NCBI GenBank assembly: GCA_047495785.1
Contig: JBLDXI010000017.1
Location: 3,410,001-3,474,000, forward strand
Reading direction: 5' to 3'
Length of the DNA stretch: 64,000 bases
Origin: Lepidodermella squamata
Lineage: Eukaryota > Gastrotricha
Both the position numbers and the translations under genes were made by a program. How positions within the stretch are numbered: position 1 is the stretch's first letter; each line of letters starts with the position of its first letter. Below the pieces are notes generated by a model that saw only the letters and a program-made list of their open reading frames with translations, was not told the origin of the DNA and did not search any database. Shown here piece by piece: positions 34,555 through 46,400 of the stretch.

Positions 34555-35333
34555 TCAGCTGTTTGGCTTCGCGATAAGGCGTCCTGCTGCGCGAGTCGTC
34601 ATTTTGGTAGGCGCTTCGGCCGGAGGCGCTCGGAGCCGGCGAGTTGGTCCGGTTTTTCGCGGGACCCTTTGACGCTTTGTCGTCACATTTTCTTCGATCG
34701 GGGAATCGCAACGGCAGTATTCTGATTCCTCGTTGTCATTGTCGCCAACTTTGACTGGAACTTTCGCGTGCCCCGAAATTAGCTCGAATACTACGCCAAA
34801 AGCCAGTTGCAAACAATCAAACACTGATTTAACAACAAGGATAACATGCAGAATTATTATAATAAGAATAACTAAGATGCCCATAGCTTGAAAAGGTTCG
34901 GGATCAGCTGCTCCACGATGGTAAGATGCTAAAGTCTGCGGAACTAGAAAAATAAGACAAGCTCTTCAGCTGAGTAAGCGATATCATCAACGAATTTTTA
35001 CTTTCATCTTCCAGTTTAACTTTAATTGGTGCCTGCTGGACATTGCGATCGATTTTCCCGGCATCGTCGGGCGTTTTCCAGTCTGTAATTATAATTATGC
35101 ACCCTGTGATAATGAAATAATTATACCCAACCTTGCTTCATTGTTTGTTCCAATTTATTGCTCCAGGTCAGATTAGTTCCTCCAGAATCTTTAATTGTCA
35201 TCTTATCAATTATTCCAAGTGTGACCAAGACGCAAGTAAGAATTGAGCCGACAAGGAAGAAGGTCCGCAAATGACCCGAGATGGGAAACTCGAGGACAGT
35301 ACGCTTTACCACATCCTTAAACGAATTAATCAT
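34555..35333 (-). CDS. Membrane protein with two TM segments and basic tail (cluster gene 1), family unknown
   Basis: Three exons on the - strand, 35132-35333, 35002-35082 and 34555-34943, phase 1 at both joints; 223 residues. TM1 is at about residues 21-43 (TFFLVGSILTCVLVTLGIID) and TM2 at about 113-140 (ILVILIIIILHVILVVKSVF). The loop between them is polar with one N-glycosylation-type NLT. The C-terminal 60 residues are strongly basic (TTKRQRVPRKTGPTRRLRAP). No known family recognised. It lies first in a head-to-tail row of four small - strand membrane genes with similar exon phases. Confidence 0.6.
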
Positions 35334-35446
35334 TTCGCTATTGCATGCACAATGACAATTTTTTTTAATATAAATCGCCTATTTATCAAAAATAGCTATT
35401 CTTTTTCCAGATTCAGGGAGATCGAGGTAACGAATCGGTGTCAGCG

Positions 35447-35994
35447 CTATTGAGCAAATAGAGGCGCGAAGACTTCAAACAAAGCAGCAGAGATCCTGCG
35501 GAATATTTCCAAGCCGCCGAAAATTTCGTCAAATATCCAGCCAAATGAAAAGAAGCCAATCAGGTAAAGCCATGACCAAGGAGTCCAGATGTATTCTAGC
35601 AAAGTAGCCACCCAGTTGCAGCGGTTTTCTTCTCTTGAAGCTAAGGTTGTAAAAAACCAATGGTATCAAGTCAATTTCATTTTCCAGGAACTCACTTTTC
35701 CGTCGTTGTTGATGTTCGAGCTGCCTTCGCCGTGCATCAGAATCGTCGCATTCCATATCATTATTCTCATCGTCACAGCAATCTTTGGCTTTTAAAAATA
35801 TCGACCAAACAGTTATTATTGAATGATCGAAAATTGCGCCATTTATTACATTCATCGAAGCCGCAAATGACACGATGCCGCACTTGATCTTTTCCATCGG
35901 TTCCCTCGCTCGGTTGGGTAAGCAGGTAATATGACAACGCGAAAGCAAGGATCACAAGGCAAATGACGGCGGCGACCTCTCCATAGCGGTTCAT
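35447..35994 (-). CDS. Small membrane protein (cluster gene 2), family unknown
   Basis: Three exons, 35850-35994, 35696-35788 and 35447-35640, phase 1 at both joints; 143 residues. An N-terminal hydrophobic segment (AAVICLVILAFALSYYLL) is a signal anchor or signal peptide. The middle is acidic and Cys-containing (KDCCDDENNDMECDDSD), then a basic RRRQLEHQQRRK, and the last 60 residues are hydrophobic and aromatic (WTPWSWLYLIGFFSFGWIF). No family recognised. The 61-nt and 55-nt introns are at the usual size for this locus. Confidence 0.55.
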
Positions 35995-36014
35995 CGCAAG
36001 CAGAACTTCGAAGA

Positions 36015-36598
36015 CTAAGCTTCGATCATATATCGAATTTTTAAAATACGATCATCTAAAAACGGAAATAAGATCCAGCTCAAATAAACCGCCGTTGCTT
36101 TCTCCTGAAACTGCGGATAATGAATGTTTGAGGAACTTGATACTATTCCGAATAGCTCTGGATTCCTAATTCTTGAACTCGAAGCGTAAATCCTTCAAGG
36201 CAGATCAACAGTTAAACTCGCATGGGCTTTTGACATTTCCTCCTTCCACTAAACCAATAAACCAATAGTCATTTCGACCTTCCAAGTCAGCAGCCTGAAA
36301 ATTGTTGCTGCTGTTTGTTTCGAATTATACGCAACCATTTTTTGAGCGGCATTGTCCCATTCGGGTAATATTATCCGGCTCATCCATATAGTCATCATTG
36401 CGGTAATATTCGAAAACAATTCCAACGTGCCGACGACGGCTGTCCCAACCGACGAAGTGCCATGGATAGCTCTACTGTATAAAAAATAGCGCCTAAATTA
36501 TAAACAATAAGCATGCGTCAAAATCAAGTTGATTCTCGTAAAACAGGGAAATCAAAGAAGAAAAGACATTACGCTAAGAATAATATCAAAGCTTTCAT
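36015..36598 (-). CDS. Small hydrophobic protein (cluster gene 3), family unknown
   Basis: Three exons, 36573-36598, 36279-36474 and 36015-36104; 103 residues. The first exon is only 26 nt and encodes MKALILFLA, a short signal-like start. Mid-region VGTAVVGTLELFSNITAMMT and the C-terminal AVYLSWILFPFLDDRILKI are hydrophobic. The junctions are in phase (2, then 0) with canonical ends, but the tiny first exon makes the model less certain than its neighbours. No family recognised. Confidence 0.4.
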
Positions 36599-36684
36599 AA
36601 CAAAACAAAGAAGTATAAAACGTGAAGAAGCGGAATCAACAATCGCTTTTCAACCGGAAGCAGTAAATATTCGTCGGGAAAACT

Positions 36685-37469
36685 TTAAGGCTGCTTCCTC
36701 GGCCGGCCACGTCCGCGTCGCGCCACGGAAGGTGATCTTGGAGCGCGCGTTTTGCTGGTAGGCTTACGGCCAGCCGAAGCCGATCGGCGTCTGCTCGGTG
36801 TTCGCTTTCGTGCAGTCGTTCGCTTCGAGACTTTAGTTTTCACCTGTTTATCAGCTGCCCCTTCACTGCCGTCGTCGTCGTCGTCGTCGCGGTCGGCTGC
36901 TGCTCGTTGGCGCTGTGCCTGAGCCGCTGTTTTACGCTGCTCTTCTTTCCGGCGCTTTTCTTCTTCTTCTTTTTTCGCATCATCATCTGAGCAGCAATTT
37001 CCCACTATAACCACGACGAAAAGAAGGATCACGAAGCCGACGAAAAAAGCTCCTGCATCCTCTCCTTCTTTCTTATTGGATGTAGTTCGAGTATTGTGAG
37101 TGTCACGATTCGATTCTAAAAAGAATGACAATTTCAAATTTTAAAAAGTTTACGAGGTAAGCATACCTTCTTGTTGGCTCTGTCGATACTTATTCTTCTC
37201 GTGATCTCGATTTACGTCGCCATCGGCCTGTTTAAACTCTTCGCAATTCCCGTCTGTGCAGGTTTTTCCTCCTGTTCATGATAGATAATGCGTACTGGAT
37301 ACGTTAGAATTCACGTAAATTTACCAGTATTTTGCCCATGATATTTCGATTTTTCATGCTGTTCGTCAATACGCGCATCACCTTCGAAATTTTCGGCGCG
37401 AATGCGACAAGAAAAGAGGCTGAGCGCAACTACAACTGCTAGTGTTGTAGTTATCGGCGTATACAGCAT
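36685..37469 (-). CDS. Membrane protein with acidic/basic tail and terminal AT-hook-like motif (cluster gene 4)
   Basis: Three exons, 37325-37469, 37167-37271 and 36685-37115, phase 1 at both joints; 226 residues. A signal peptide or first TM (TTTLAVVVALSLFSC) is followed by a polar region of about 75 residues, then a clear TM at about 108-128 (AFFVGFVILLFVVVIVGNCC). After it come an acidic/basic coiled stretch (DDDAKKEEEEKRRKEEQRK), a run of six Asp, and an 80-residue Arg/Lys/Ser-rich tail ending RRGRGRPRKQP. R-G-R-P-R-K is the core of an AT-hook, a minor-groove DNA-binding motif that is odd on a membrane protein. One reading is an inner-nuclear-membrane protein tethering chromatin; that is speculation from composition. 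Confidence 0.6.
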
Positions 37470-38548
37470 GTTAAATTCTAAAGTTAAAACATCTCGAAAT
37501 GTTACTTGAGTGGTAATATGAGGGTAAATACTTATGTGAGCATCAAACTGAGTGAATTGAGCCGGAAAAATATCTACGCGAGTCTGATGAAATCATAAAG
37601 CAAGACGATGGCAGGTTTTGTTTGAAGAACAGCACCAGACTGAGCTGCGCCATTCTTGAATTAGTGGTAAATTTTCGTGGCGCGTAACTATAGGGAACAT
37701 ATGGATTCGCATTTATTAGGAGACGCGCCCGCTGGGGTCATTTCCGGGTCAGTTGCGCAATCGCGATGGACTGCGCGCGCCGAAAAGTGAGGATCAAAAC
37801 ATCTGAAATGCGCTGGGCTGTGTCTAATGTCTAATAATCCTACACTACTGCTTAATATGTAGCTGAATTTCGTCCGAGCGTTATAGATCGGCTATGCTTA
37901 ACAAGAGGCGGCTCGTGTATTTACGCTGGAAAACCAAAACTAGCATCAAAATAAACGGAAAGTTACTGAATCATTGTTTTTATGTGTTGTAATGGCGCGG
38001 TTGATTGATGCCGATTAAACGCTTGATACACGAGTAGCTAGATTTATTGCTGTATTCATGGCGTAAATATCCCAAATCAAATGCTGCACTGCTAACAATC
38101 GGCTGATTTATGCAAGTCAATATGTTATTTTTTGCTGATTTCTTGATTGGTAATTCTCCTAACAACACCCCTATTAAACACCTTTATTTTGACATGGCTA
38201 TGAAGTATATCACCTTAAGATAAGGTTATTTAGATCATTCTAATAAGGAAAAATGGAGAGGCATAATGGTTAATTCATCGATTTGATGAAAAAATTATTA
38301 GCAATCCTCGAAAAATGCCAAAAATATTGCTTTATCGGTAGAGTTTTATTGAAAAATTATCCAATCTTGCGAGGATCGAATTTGGTTCTGAAGTGACGCA
38401 TACACATAGAGAACAGAAGTACTCTGTACTTCTGTTCTCTATGCGCATACATTATTATAGCTTTCGGCCATACTGACCGCAATGAAAAATACAAATTGTG
38501 ATGGAATTAGGCGTCACGCAAAAAATGGCTTCACATTAGTGGGCAGTT
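37470..38548. other. Intergenic region, no gene supported
   Basis: AT-rich. Contains the perfect hairpin at 38405-38443 and otherwise nothing recognisable. Confidence 0.5.
38405..38443. repeat. Perfect 17-bp inverted repeat (hairpin)
   Basis: The arms CATAGAGAACAGAAGTA (38405-38421) and its exact reverse complement (38427-38443) are separated by the 5-nt loop CTCTG. It lies about 100 nt beyond the CTR gene 3' end, so it may be part of that 3' UTR, a small foldback element or an RNA hairpin. Confidence 0.8.
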
Positions 38549-39665
38549 TCAGTGGCAGAAATCAGGCGCTGGCTCGGCAGTGGTTCGCGGCTTGCCATCA
38601 TCGGTTTGCCTGGCAGAATACTCATCGTCCGAACGCGGTTCTTCGTCATCATTGGACGACTCGACGTGCGCTTCAATCTTGATTCTCGGCGCGCCCGCCA
38701 TCGCCTCTTCATCTCTGGCGCTATTAGCGGCTGGCGCTTTATTCCCGCCAGCACAGGCCCGACAATTTTTCGGCCGGCTGGCGTCAACGTCGTTCAGCCA
38801 GGAGGCGACTAGATGACCTGAAGCGGCTCCTAAGCAGATGAAAGCCATCACCCAGACGTTAGCCATCGCCGCCATCATCAGGGCGTAGTGAGCGAAAACC
38901 ATGACAAAGTAGTAGACAAATTGGAACAGCCGAACAGCAACTCCTCGCGGCTTGTGAGCCTGTTCATGCTGGTGTTGAAGCTGGCCTCGATCAGAATGAC
39001 GGCGGCGCCACTTGCGCCGTTTCATCGACTGAAAAATAACAAATTCTCTAATGTAAAACCTGAGATTGTTTTGAACAGAATAACTGCGAGAAATAAGGTG
39101 ACACATACCGATTTTGGGTCATCCATTTTAGCCAGATCGGTCTTACTGCCAATGGGCGTCGAAGAGCTGTCGACGGAAGGTTTGCGAAGCCCACCGGGAG
39201 TTTCGACAGTCAGCTTTTGTTCCGACATTGGCGTGTACCGCTTGATAGTTGGCCGAGCTCCGAGGCTGTCCAACTTTGAGCTGAGCACGCTGACAGCATT
39301 TCGAATGCGAGCGAATTCAACCAAAAAGCTGCGGAAAGACGAAATTGGAACGAAAATTATCGAGCAGTAAAATCAAACCTTATCAAAATACATGCACTGA
39401 CTAGAAGGCCAAACTCCCACGGCTGTACTATGCTGAACCATGCAACGGGGAAGTTGTTGAGCCCGACGCTCATCATAGGCATCATAGACATGTCGTGGTG
39501 ACCTGATCCATGCCCGGCGTGCGCGTTGCTGCTGGCTGGTGGCGCGACGAAACCACTACCCGTGGCGACCTTGTTCATATCAGCCACCATCTGATCATGC
39601 ATCGAGTGATCGGGCATCACCGCCAAGTCTTCGACATCCTGCTCGTGATGGTGATGGTGATCCAT
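38549..39665 (-). CDS. High-affinity copper transporter, CTR/SLC31 family
   Basis: Three exons on the - strand, 39379-39665, 39109-39328 and 38549-39028; 328 residues. The N-terminus is a His/Met-rich copper-gathering region (MDHHHHHEQ, HGSGHHDMSMMPMM). TM1 is EFGLLVSACILISFLVEF. After a long cytoplasmic loop comes TM2, VYYFVMVFAHYALMMAAMAN, with the M-x-x-x-M copper filter (MMAAM), then TM3, VWVMAFICLGAASGHLVAS, with G-x-x-x-G (GAASG). These are the hallmarks of trimeric CTR1-type Cu(I) importers. The acidic, Ser-rich C-terminal extension of about 70 residues is longer than usual and lacks the H-C-H ending of CTR1, though a single His follows the last Cys. ATG 39665 gives the His run directly. 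Confidence 0.92.
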
Positions 39666-40822
39666 TTTGAAAATCGACGATGTGCCTATCAAACCAAGAA
39701 GTTATGTTGCGAAACGATGTGTGGATTTTACTGCTGATGGCTATAAGGACAGGTGATTAAATATTAAATTAGTGGATGAGTACGTGCAGTAGTAGCATGG
39801 ATTGCTGTGCGATTTGTGCTAACAAAATTGTGCTAAGATTTTATGATGAAGATGTTCTGCAGCACGCGACTTCTCGGTTGTGTCGCGTGTTGGTGCTAAA
39901 CAAGTTGCGTAATGGTTTTTATTTAATAATTTGGCTCATGTTAAATAATTTTTGACCGCGGAGAGAAAAATCTCAGTGTGGCTAAATTTTGACGTGTGAA
40001 AAATAAGCAAAAATAAACAGCGCTCGGCCTTCTTGAAAATGAAATGCTCCAGGAAACGCGGTGCATCGTGCATTTTACAGGTAATATTTGTTATGTTCTC
40101 AGTTGTGGTGGCGTATAGGATTGTTATTTGCCGCGGCCAGAACGGGCCGCACGCACGCACCGCTGTTGTCTACCTTTTGGCGCAAGTAGCAGTTCGCTTA
40201 GCGAGACCAGCAGCAATCTCGCGCCCGAGCGAACCCAATGACCGTCAAAAACAACATGACAAACAAACTGTCCATTATAAAGTTTCTTTTAAATCTGCAT
40301 TGCTTCTTCGTAATCAACTGCGCTTCGTAGAGCTCAGATCTAATGTTGATCACACCGCGTAACTGAGCTTCACCTTTCGAAGGTTCCCCTAGCCTGAAAA
40401 GAAGTGAAGCTTGAAAAAAGGCATAATTCCACGAAATGGGATCGCCGCAATTTGAATATTGAAATCACGCTGGAACCAGAAAACCTTGCTTCAAAGTTCA
40501 AGAGGATCGTCCATCGTCCACTTGCTATTGATTAATTCCTCATCACACTTATTCGAAGCATTAAAATTCACTGTTTTCCATAAGTTAGCAGCCCTTTTTG
40601 AGTTGTAAACTGTTTGCAGATTATTCCGAATTATAAATTTGCGATGCACTGTGCCAACATCAAAAACAAATTGGAATGTTTCTGCTTTCTTTATTGGTGA
40701 AAGGATTGTCAGGCAAGGAATCAGAGAAAAGAGCCAATATTTCTGATCACAGCAACTATATAAGTTTTTAAAACAAAGAGAAACATACCTTCTGAAGCGA
40801 ACTTAATAAACAGAAGCGAGAA
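39666..40822. other. 5' flank of the CTR gene, no gene supported
   Basis: No coding region recognised. The open frames are short and composition-driven. Confidence 0.5.
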
Positions 40823-41460
40823 TCAAGGAGATTTCAGGGTTCTGACTTCGTAAAAGAACCTCGAGTTTTTGCCTAGCCAAGCATGATAACCGGCAGGTGA
40901 TCCGATTACGACGTAGATTTCCTCGTGCTTCGAGCGCCGTTTTGTTTTCGACCTGCTCGGAGCAACCTTCGGGGCGGACTGCTCCACCTCACCGGCCTGA
41001 GAACCTACGAAAGCTGACGACGACCGGCTACTGCTGAGCTGCCGGAAGACGACGAGACGAGGCGACAATTCTAACCTGCTGTTTGTGATAGCGCGACCGC
41101 AATGAGTTTTAGGCGATCATCGGCTTGGACAAACTGTCCTCCAGAGTGGTCACCGTCGCGCGCAATTCGTCGCACTCGTGCTGAGCCGCTTCGTTCAGGT
41201 TGACCCGGCATCATTTGGATCGAGTCATCGCTGAGCCCGCACATTGCCTCTCTACGTCGACGAGGAAAGACGAGCGAAGGCTGGCGTAACTTCTGAACTT
41301 TCGAAGCCGCTGTTCGACTGCACCTCTTTGTTGCCGTATAGCAGCCGGTTTGACGGGGTACTTTTGCGCAATCTGCATAATTGAGACGACGCGCTTAATG
41401 AGACGCTTTTTCGCGTCTATTTGGTCCAACGCTGAATATGAGACCAGATCAATCAGGCTT
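40823..41460 (-). pseudogene. Coding-like remnant with coiled-coil stretches
   Basis: After an acceptor-like TCATATTCAG, a - strand frame from about 41430 reads as a basic/coiled sequence (IDAKKRLIKRVVSIMQIAQK), meets TGA at 41211-41213, and continues in the same frame as NLNEAAQHECDELRATVTTL to a TAA near 41113. A second block (40823-41068) contains KTKRRSKHEEIYVVIGSPAG. No consistent splicing links the two. The pattern fits a decayed gene or one whose exons I could not resolve. No family recognised. Confidence 0.3.
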
Positions 41461-41600
41461 TCACGAATTCAAAAGATGGAAAGCTAAAGCAAAATCTTCG
41501 GAAATAAAAAAGATCGTCGCGTTATTTCAATGCGGAGCGAAACGCGCCTAAATGGCGGTATTAATTAAATAAGACCCTTTGATTTAAATGGGACATAGGT

Positions 41601-41795
41601 ATATATCGCGGGGTGGGCGACAAAACGACTTGCCTAGAATAGAAACAAATGGCGTAATGCATTCAATGCACAGAAAAAACTGGCGTCCTAATAGTGATCA
41701 GGCACTGACTGACTTGGCGAAGATGCAAAAAGTTAGTTTTACGCCATTTGTTTCTATTGTAGGCAAGTCGTTCTGTAGCCCAGACCGCGATATGT
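41601..41795. mobile_element. Foldback/MITE-like element with 57-bp inverted repeats
   Basis: The left arm 41601-41657 and right arm 41739-41795 are near-perfect reverse complements; for example GACTTGCCTA.AATAGAAACA on the left is repeated inverted on the right, with only a few mismatches. The spacer is about 81 nt. No clear target-site duplication and no coding capacity. Consistent with a miniature inverted-repeat element or a strong RNA hairpin locus. Confidence 0.65.
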
Positions 41796-42133
41796 AGTAG
41801 TAGGAAAACCACGCGTAGAATGAATACCGCGCGTAAAAATACTACGTGATCAGTTGCTAAGCAACCGATCAATGACCGTACTGGTAAGCACAACTTTATT
41901 TGCTTGTAAATGAGTTGTTAGCTCGAGCAAAAGATCGACAATCGATACATTTTAGTCTGGCTGTTGCCAACGTTCGTAATGCGTGTCGGTCCATTCGCCG
42001 TGCTCGACCAAATACACTTGTGTGTTTTTAGCAGCAGCTGCCTGGCTACCAATATCGGCTTCTCGACATACTTTTTAACATTCAAAATTTAACAAATTAA
42101 TCCGCGATTATTTAGGTTTACACTTATTCATAA
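41796..42133. other. Flank upstream of the Pro/Cys-rich gene
   Basis: Includes a short palindrome GTTGCTAAGCAAC near 41855; otherwise nothing seen. Confidence 0.4.
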
Positions 42134-43111
42134 ATGTATCCACCACGGAGATCTATGACCTCGTATGATTTTCAACGAGGAAACCATTATCAGCAGGTTT
42201 CACCGCGTTGCTGTTGTGAGCAGTCACCTCGAGCAAACTGCCAGTGCTGCGAGCAAACCAGAACGGTAAAATTAGCTCCATATATTTCTAAAATATTCAC
42301 TTTATTCATTATTGGGACATTTTTTTATGCACAGCGAATGATTGGCCGCAACAAAGTAGTTGAAGTAGAGCAGTGTTGCGAATGCCAGCAAAACTGCAGC
42401 CACTATCTCGCACCTCATCCTCCGCCGCAACCCCAGCCACGCTTTGACTATTACCGTAGGAAGAAGCCGGTGGAAAAACAAATTGTTGTGACGACGATGG
42501 TACCTGAGAAAGCTTTAAAAACACCAGGAGGCGTGACCGTTCATCTCGAAGCAACAAATAACAACAGCGGCGTACGGGCAGCAATCAGCCGCGTACCCGG
42601 GCCACCTCCAGCGCGCCAAATGATGCCCCATCCAGTGTATGCCGAAGCAATAGTTCCTGGAATCTCGCCACCCCAGGTTTCATACATTATCGGCCCGCCG
42701 TCAGAGTCATCGGCACGCTCTTCGTTTACGGAAGACTTCGTTCAATGTAAGAGAGATAAACTATATTGCATAAGGTGATGCATTAAAAAAACTGATACAG
42801 ACAGCAATGGGGAATATGTCAGACCCACGACACATTTCGCACGCCCGCCGCCAATGAATCCACCTCCAGCTCCTTTTCAGCCGCGCCCAGGAATGGTAAT
42901 TAGCTGGAAACATAGCCTGAAGTCATAATCTTGAATAATTTGATTTTAGTCTGATTTTATGGAGGAGTATCGGCGCACTGAATACGTCAACGGCGTTCCA
43001 ACCAGCAATCTTTTTAGAAGCTCTTCGCATCATCAACTGAATCAGCCGCCTCGGCCCTCTCTACCTAACAGCGAACTGGCGCTGAAAAATTGCCGAAGAT
43101 GGTTTCATTAG
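42134..43111 (+). CDS. Pro/Cys-rich orphan protein
   Basis: Four exons, 42134-42265, 42335-42746, 42801-42895 and 42950-43111; 266 residues. The N-terminus is Cys-rich (RCCCEQSPRANCQCCEQT, then EVEQCCECQQNCSH). The rest is Pro/Gln/Arg-rich (PHPPPQPQPRFDYYRRKKP, PPPMNPPPAPFQPRPG). The first intron (42266-42334, 69 nt) is a multiple of three without a stop. If retained it would add the hydrophobic segment YISKIFTLFIIGTFFYA, turning the product into a membrane protein, but its ends (GTAAAA, TTATGCACAG) are strong splice sites. No family recognised. Confidence 0.6.
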
Positions 43112-43418
43112 GTTCGAATAAGAACCTAGATAGCAGATAGATTTATTTCGCAGCCAACTTGAACTTTAGTTTTTGAAGAATTTTTATCATGGACTTTATG
43201 CATTCCTTTTTATGTAATTTGTATATGGTTATTAGCCTGTTTACAATGCAAGAAATTTCGGAATCGAATTATTTTATAGTGAAAAAATATACATTTCAAT
43301 GTCGTGGAAAATCGAGAGTAATAATTATTTGTTTTACTTCAAGCTCTGTCTTTAGATTCTAGTTAGGTATTATGTAGCCTGTGATCTTGGGTGTAGAAAA
43401 ATTAGCTGAGAATTTAAG

Positions 43419-46400
43419 TTATTTCAACCGTGGCAGCTTTTTTAAGCGACTTCTCATTCGGATTTTCACTGATGAGTGAGTACGAGTGGATGAGATTGAG
43501 TTGATGAGTGAAACGATTTCGGCCAAATTGTTATCCAAGGCGACATCCATGATTGTCATGCTCGTGCACGAATCAACATGCCGATAGTCAGCGCCGTACG
43601 AAATGAGCAGTTTCGCAATGCGTGCCGAAAGTGTCACGTTGCTACCTTGTGCAGCTAAATTGACGAGCAAAAATAGGGGGCTATTGCATCCTTCGATGTC
43701 GAGAGCATTCGGGTTAGCGCCCCGGAAAAGCAGATATTCAATGACGACATAGTTTTTCCTCGCAATTATAGCCATGTGTAAGGGTGTCAAGCCATTGATG
43801 TTTCTAGCCTCAAGTTCAGCTCCGTGATCCAACAGGAAACCTTAGTTCGAAAGAGCCAAAAAATTAAACAATAGATGCGGATTTAATATAACTCACCGAC
43901 AACAGGAAGTTGTGGATAGCAACAATTCGACATTAAAAGATGGTTGAGTGCAGTTGCTCCGTTGATATTTCGCGCATCAATATTGGCACCTTCAGCTAGC
44001 AGCAACTCCATATACTGAAAATTCTGATTCACCACGGCAAGGTGAAATGGGGTCATCATATCTGAGTGAATTAAAAATGGAAAATATTAATTAGTCGGTC
44101 CATCGAGCGTATAAAGGGTGTGGCAAGTGCGCACCCTAAAGGGTTCCAGCAGTAATTTTGAGACTCCAGTACTACAATTTCCACTAAAATTGTTTTTCGA
44201 GTTTCATGTCTTCAGTCTTCCCTAGAATATAGACTGTTTAGCTATCATTCCTAACCAACAGATCTTCCTATCACGCGTATTTTGAGATATAAGCGGTCAG
44301 TTTACGAGTTATACTTCAGCCTGCAAAGCCGATATCGATTCCAAGTATCGATTTAAAAAATCAGTGATTTTTCCGATATCAGCCGTCTTGGAACCCAACA
44401 TCGATAATTTTTCTACGTGGCTTTTAGAGCGTCAGGTAGCTAAAATCCTAGGTTCAGGGAGGGCATCAGTATCGATCAAAAACGAAAACATCGAAATCGC
44501 ACTGAAGTTAGTGTCAGGAACCTCATTTTTAGTGGTGCAAATATTTGGACCCGATGATGATGATAATCTGGCATGAGGGCATGAGGCGATAATGATTACC
44601 TGGCATGAGGTATTGCGATTGGTTGGCGCCACCTTTTATAAGGATCTTGATGATGTCTGAAGAATTGCGAAAATCGATTGCGTAGTGAATGGCCGTTGCG
44701 CCGTTGTTGCTCACCGCATTGGGATCGGCGCCAAGGCTCAGCAACAGCGTTACCATCTTTACGTTTCCTAGAATTCAACAATGTTACACTTGAAATTGTA
44801 CAACAATGTAAAGAAAATAGGACTAACCATTAGCAGCAGCCGAGTGAAGCGCAGTTTTGCCTTCAGAATCGATTGCAGAGACGTTGGCTTTGCTTCTCAA
44901 AAGAGCGATTGCAATGTTCAAATGGCCGTTCATCGCTGCGAAGTGTAACGCTGTCTGCCCGCGATAGTCTTTCGCCTTCACCTGCGAGCTGTCTCTCGCG
45001 AGCACTTGCATAATGCACAGATTGTCACCAATAGCACTACAAGCCATCAAGTCTGGTACAACTCGGCGTAGTTCGATTCCATGTGCCGTATGATAATGAT
45101 TGAGTGGCGTACCGGGCGGCAGGGAGCCCGACGATGCTTGGGCTAGTTTCAGCAGTTCCAGAACTTGCCATTGCAACGCTTTAGCCGCGACGTTGATTGC
45201 TGTCAAGCCCGTACATGCGTCAACCTTCCCGACGTCTGCTCCGAATTCTATAAGGTGCCGCGCGATCACTGCCAGTTCGTTCCTATTACGGTTATGGTGA
45301 TTTCGAACCAACGCAAATAACGGGGCATCACAGCCTGAAGAATCGAGCGCGTTTGGATTAGCCCCGCTTTTCAGCAAAACTTGGACGACCTCTTCAGTCC
45401 TGCCGATGCCTTGGGTCACTGCAAAAGTTTTTTTATAGATTTTCTCATTGGCAAAAAAAAATAAGAATCACTAGGCTTCAGAAAAGACGTTATGATGCTA
45501 GCAAAAATGATGTTACGAAGCTGCATACCTGTGGAATATAGTGGCGTATGACCGTCGTTATCTAGCTGGTCTACTATCGCACCACGGCTGCTCAACAGCG
45601 CCACAATTTCCACGTGGCCGTAAATAGCCGCATTGTGCAGGGGTGAGCGACCCGATCGATCCCGCGTTTCGGTATTCGCGCCCGATTTTAACAGCACATT
45701 AGCGAGGGTCGCTTGCGGGGTGGCGTAAAGTTTGACCAGCCAATTAAGGGCTGTGTTTCCCCATTCATCTTTCTGCTCGGTGTCAATGTGATACCTGTTG
45801 ATAAGGTTCCAGGCCATAAGAATATTTTGGTGTTCGATGGCGAAGTGCAGCGATGACTGTGGGTAAGAATTGGTGGCGTTAACGTTGGCACCACGGCTAA
45901 TTAACAGATCGACGCCATCAACCGAATTCGCGTACGACGCGGCATAGAGCAGCGGTGTTCCGCCTGGTGCAATTTTTTTGGAAACCGTGGCATCAACAAC
46001 AGCGCCGTGGTCGATGAGAAAATTCATCATTTCCAGATGATTTCCTGAAAAAATGGGAATGTATTCTTGTTAAAATGCCTTTTTGCATTGGCCAGAAATT
46101 CCAATTCAAAATCAATGTTATGAGACAATCAGAAAGCTAAAGTCACCTTTAGCCGCCAAATGTAAGGGTGTTTCCTCGTAGTCGCGATTTTTTGCGTTGA
46201 CATTTGCACCGCGCTTGACTAGTAATTTGACGATATCGAAACGGTTGAATTTAGAGGCTAGATGCAATGGCGTTTGGTGAAGCCAATCGCGAGTATCTGG
46301 ATCCACGCCAGCGTCCAGTAGTCGCTTCACCTCGCTCACGTTGCCGTAGCATGCAGCAAATGTAATTGGCGGTTCTGCATCAAATCGTGGCCGTCGAAGG

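Noticed and set aside
41211-41213. In-frame TGA as a selenocysteine or readthrough codon
   Set aside because: No recognisable selenoprotein context and the surrounding frame has other breaks; decay is simpler.
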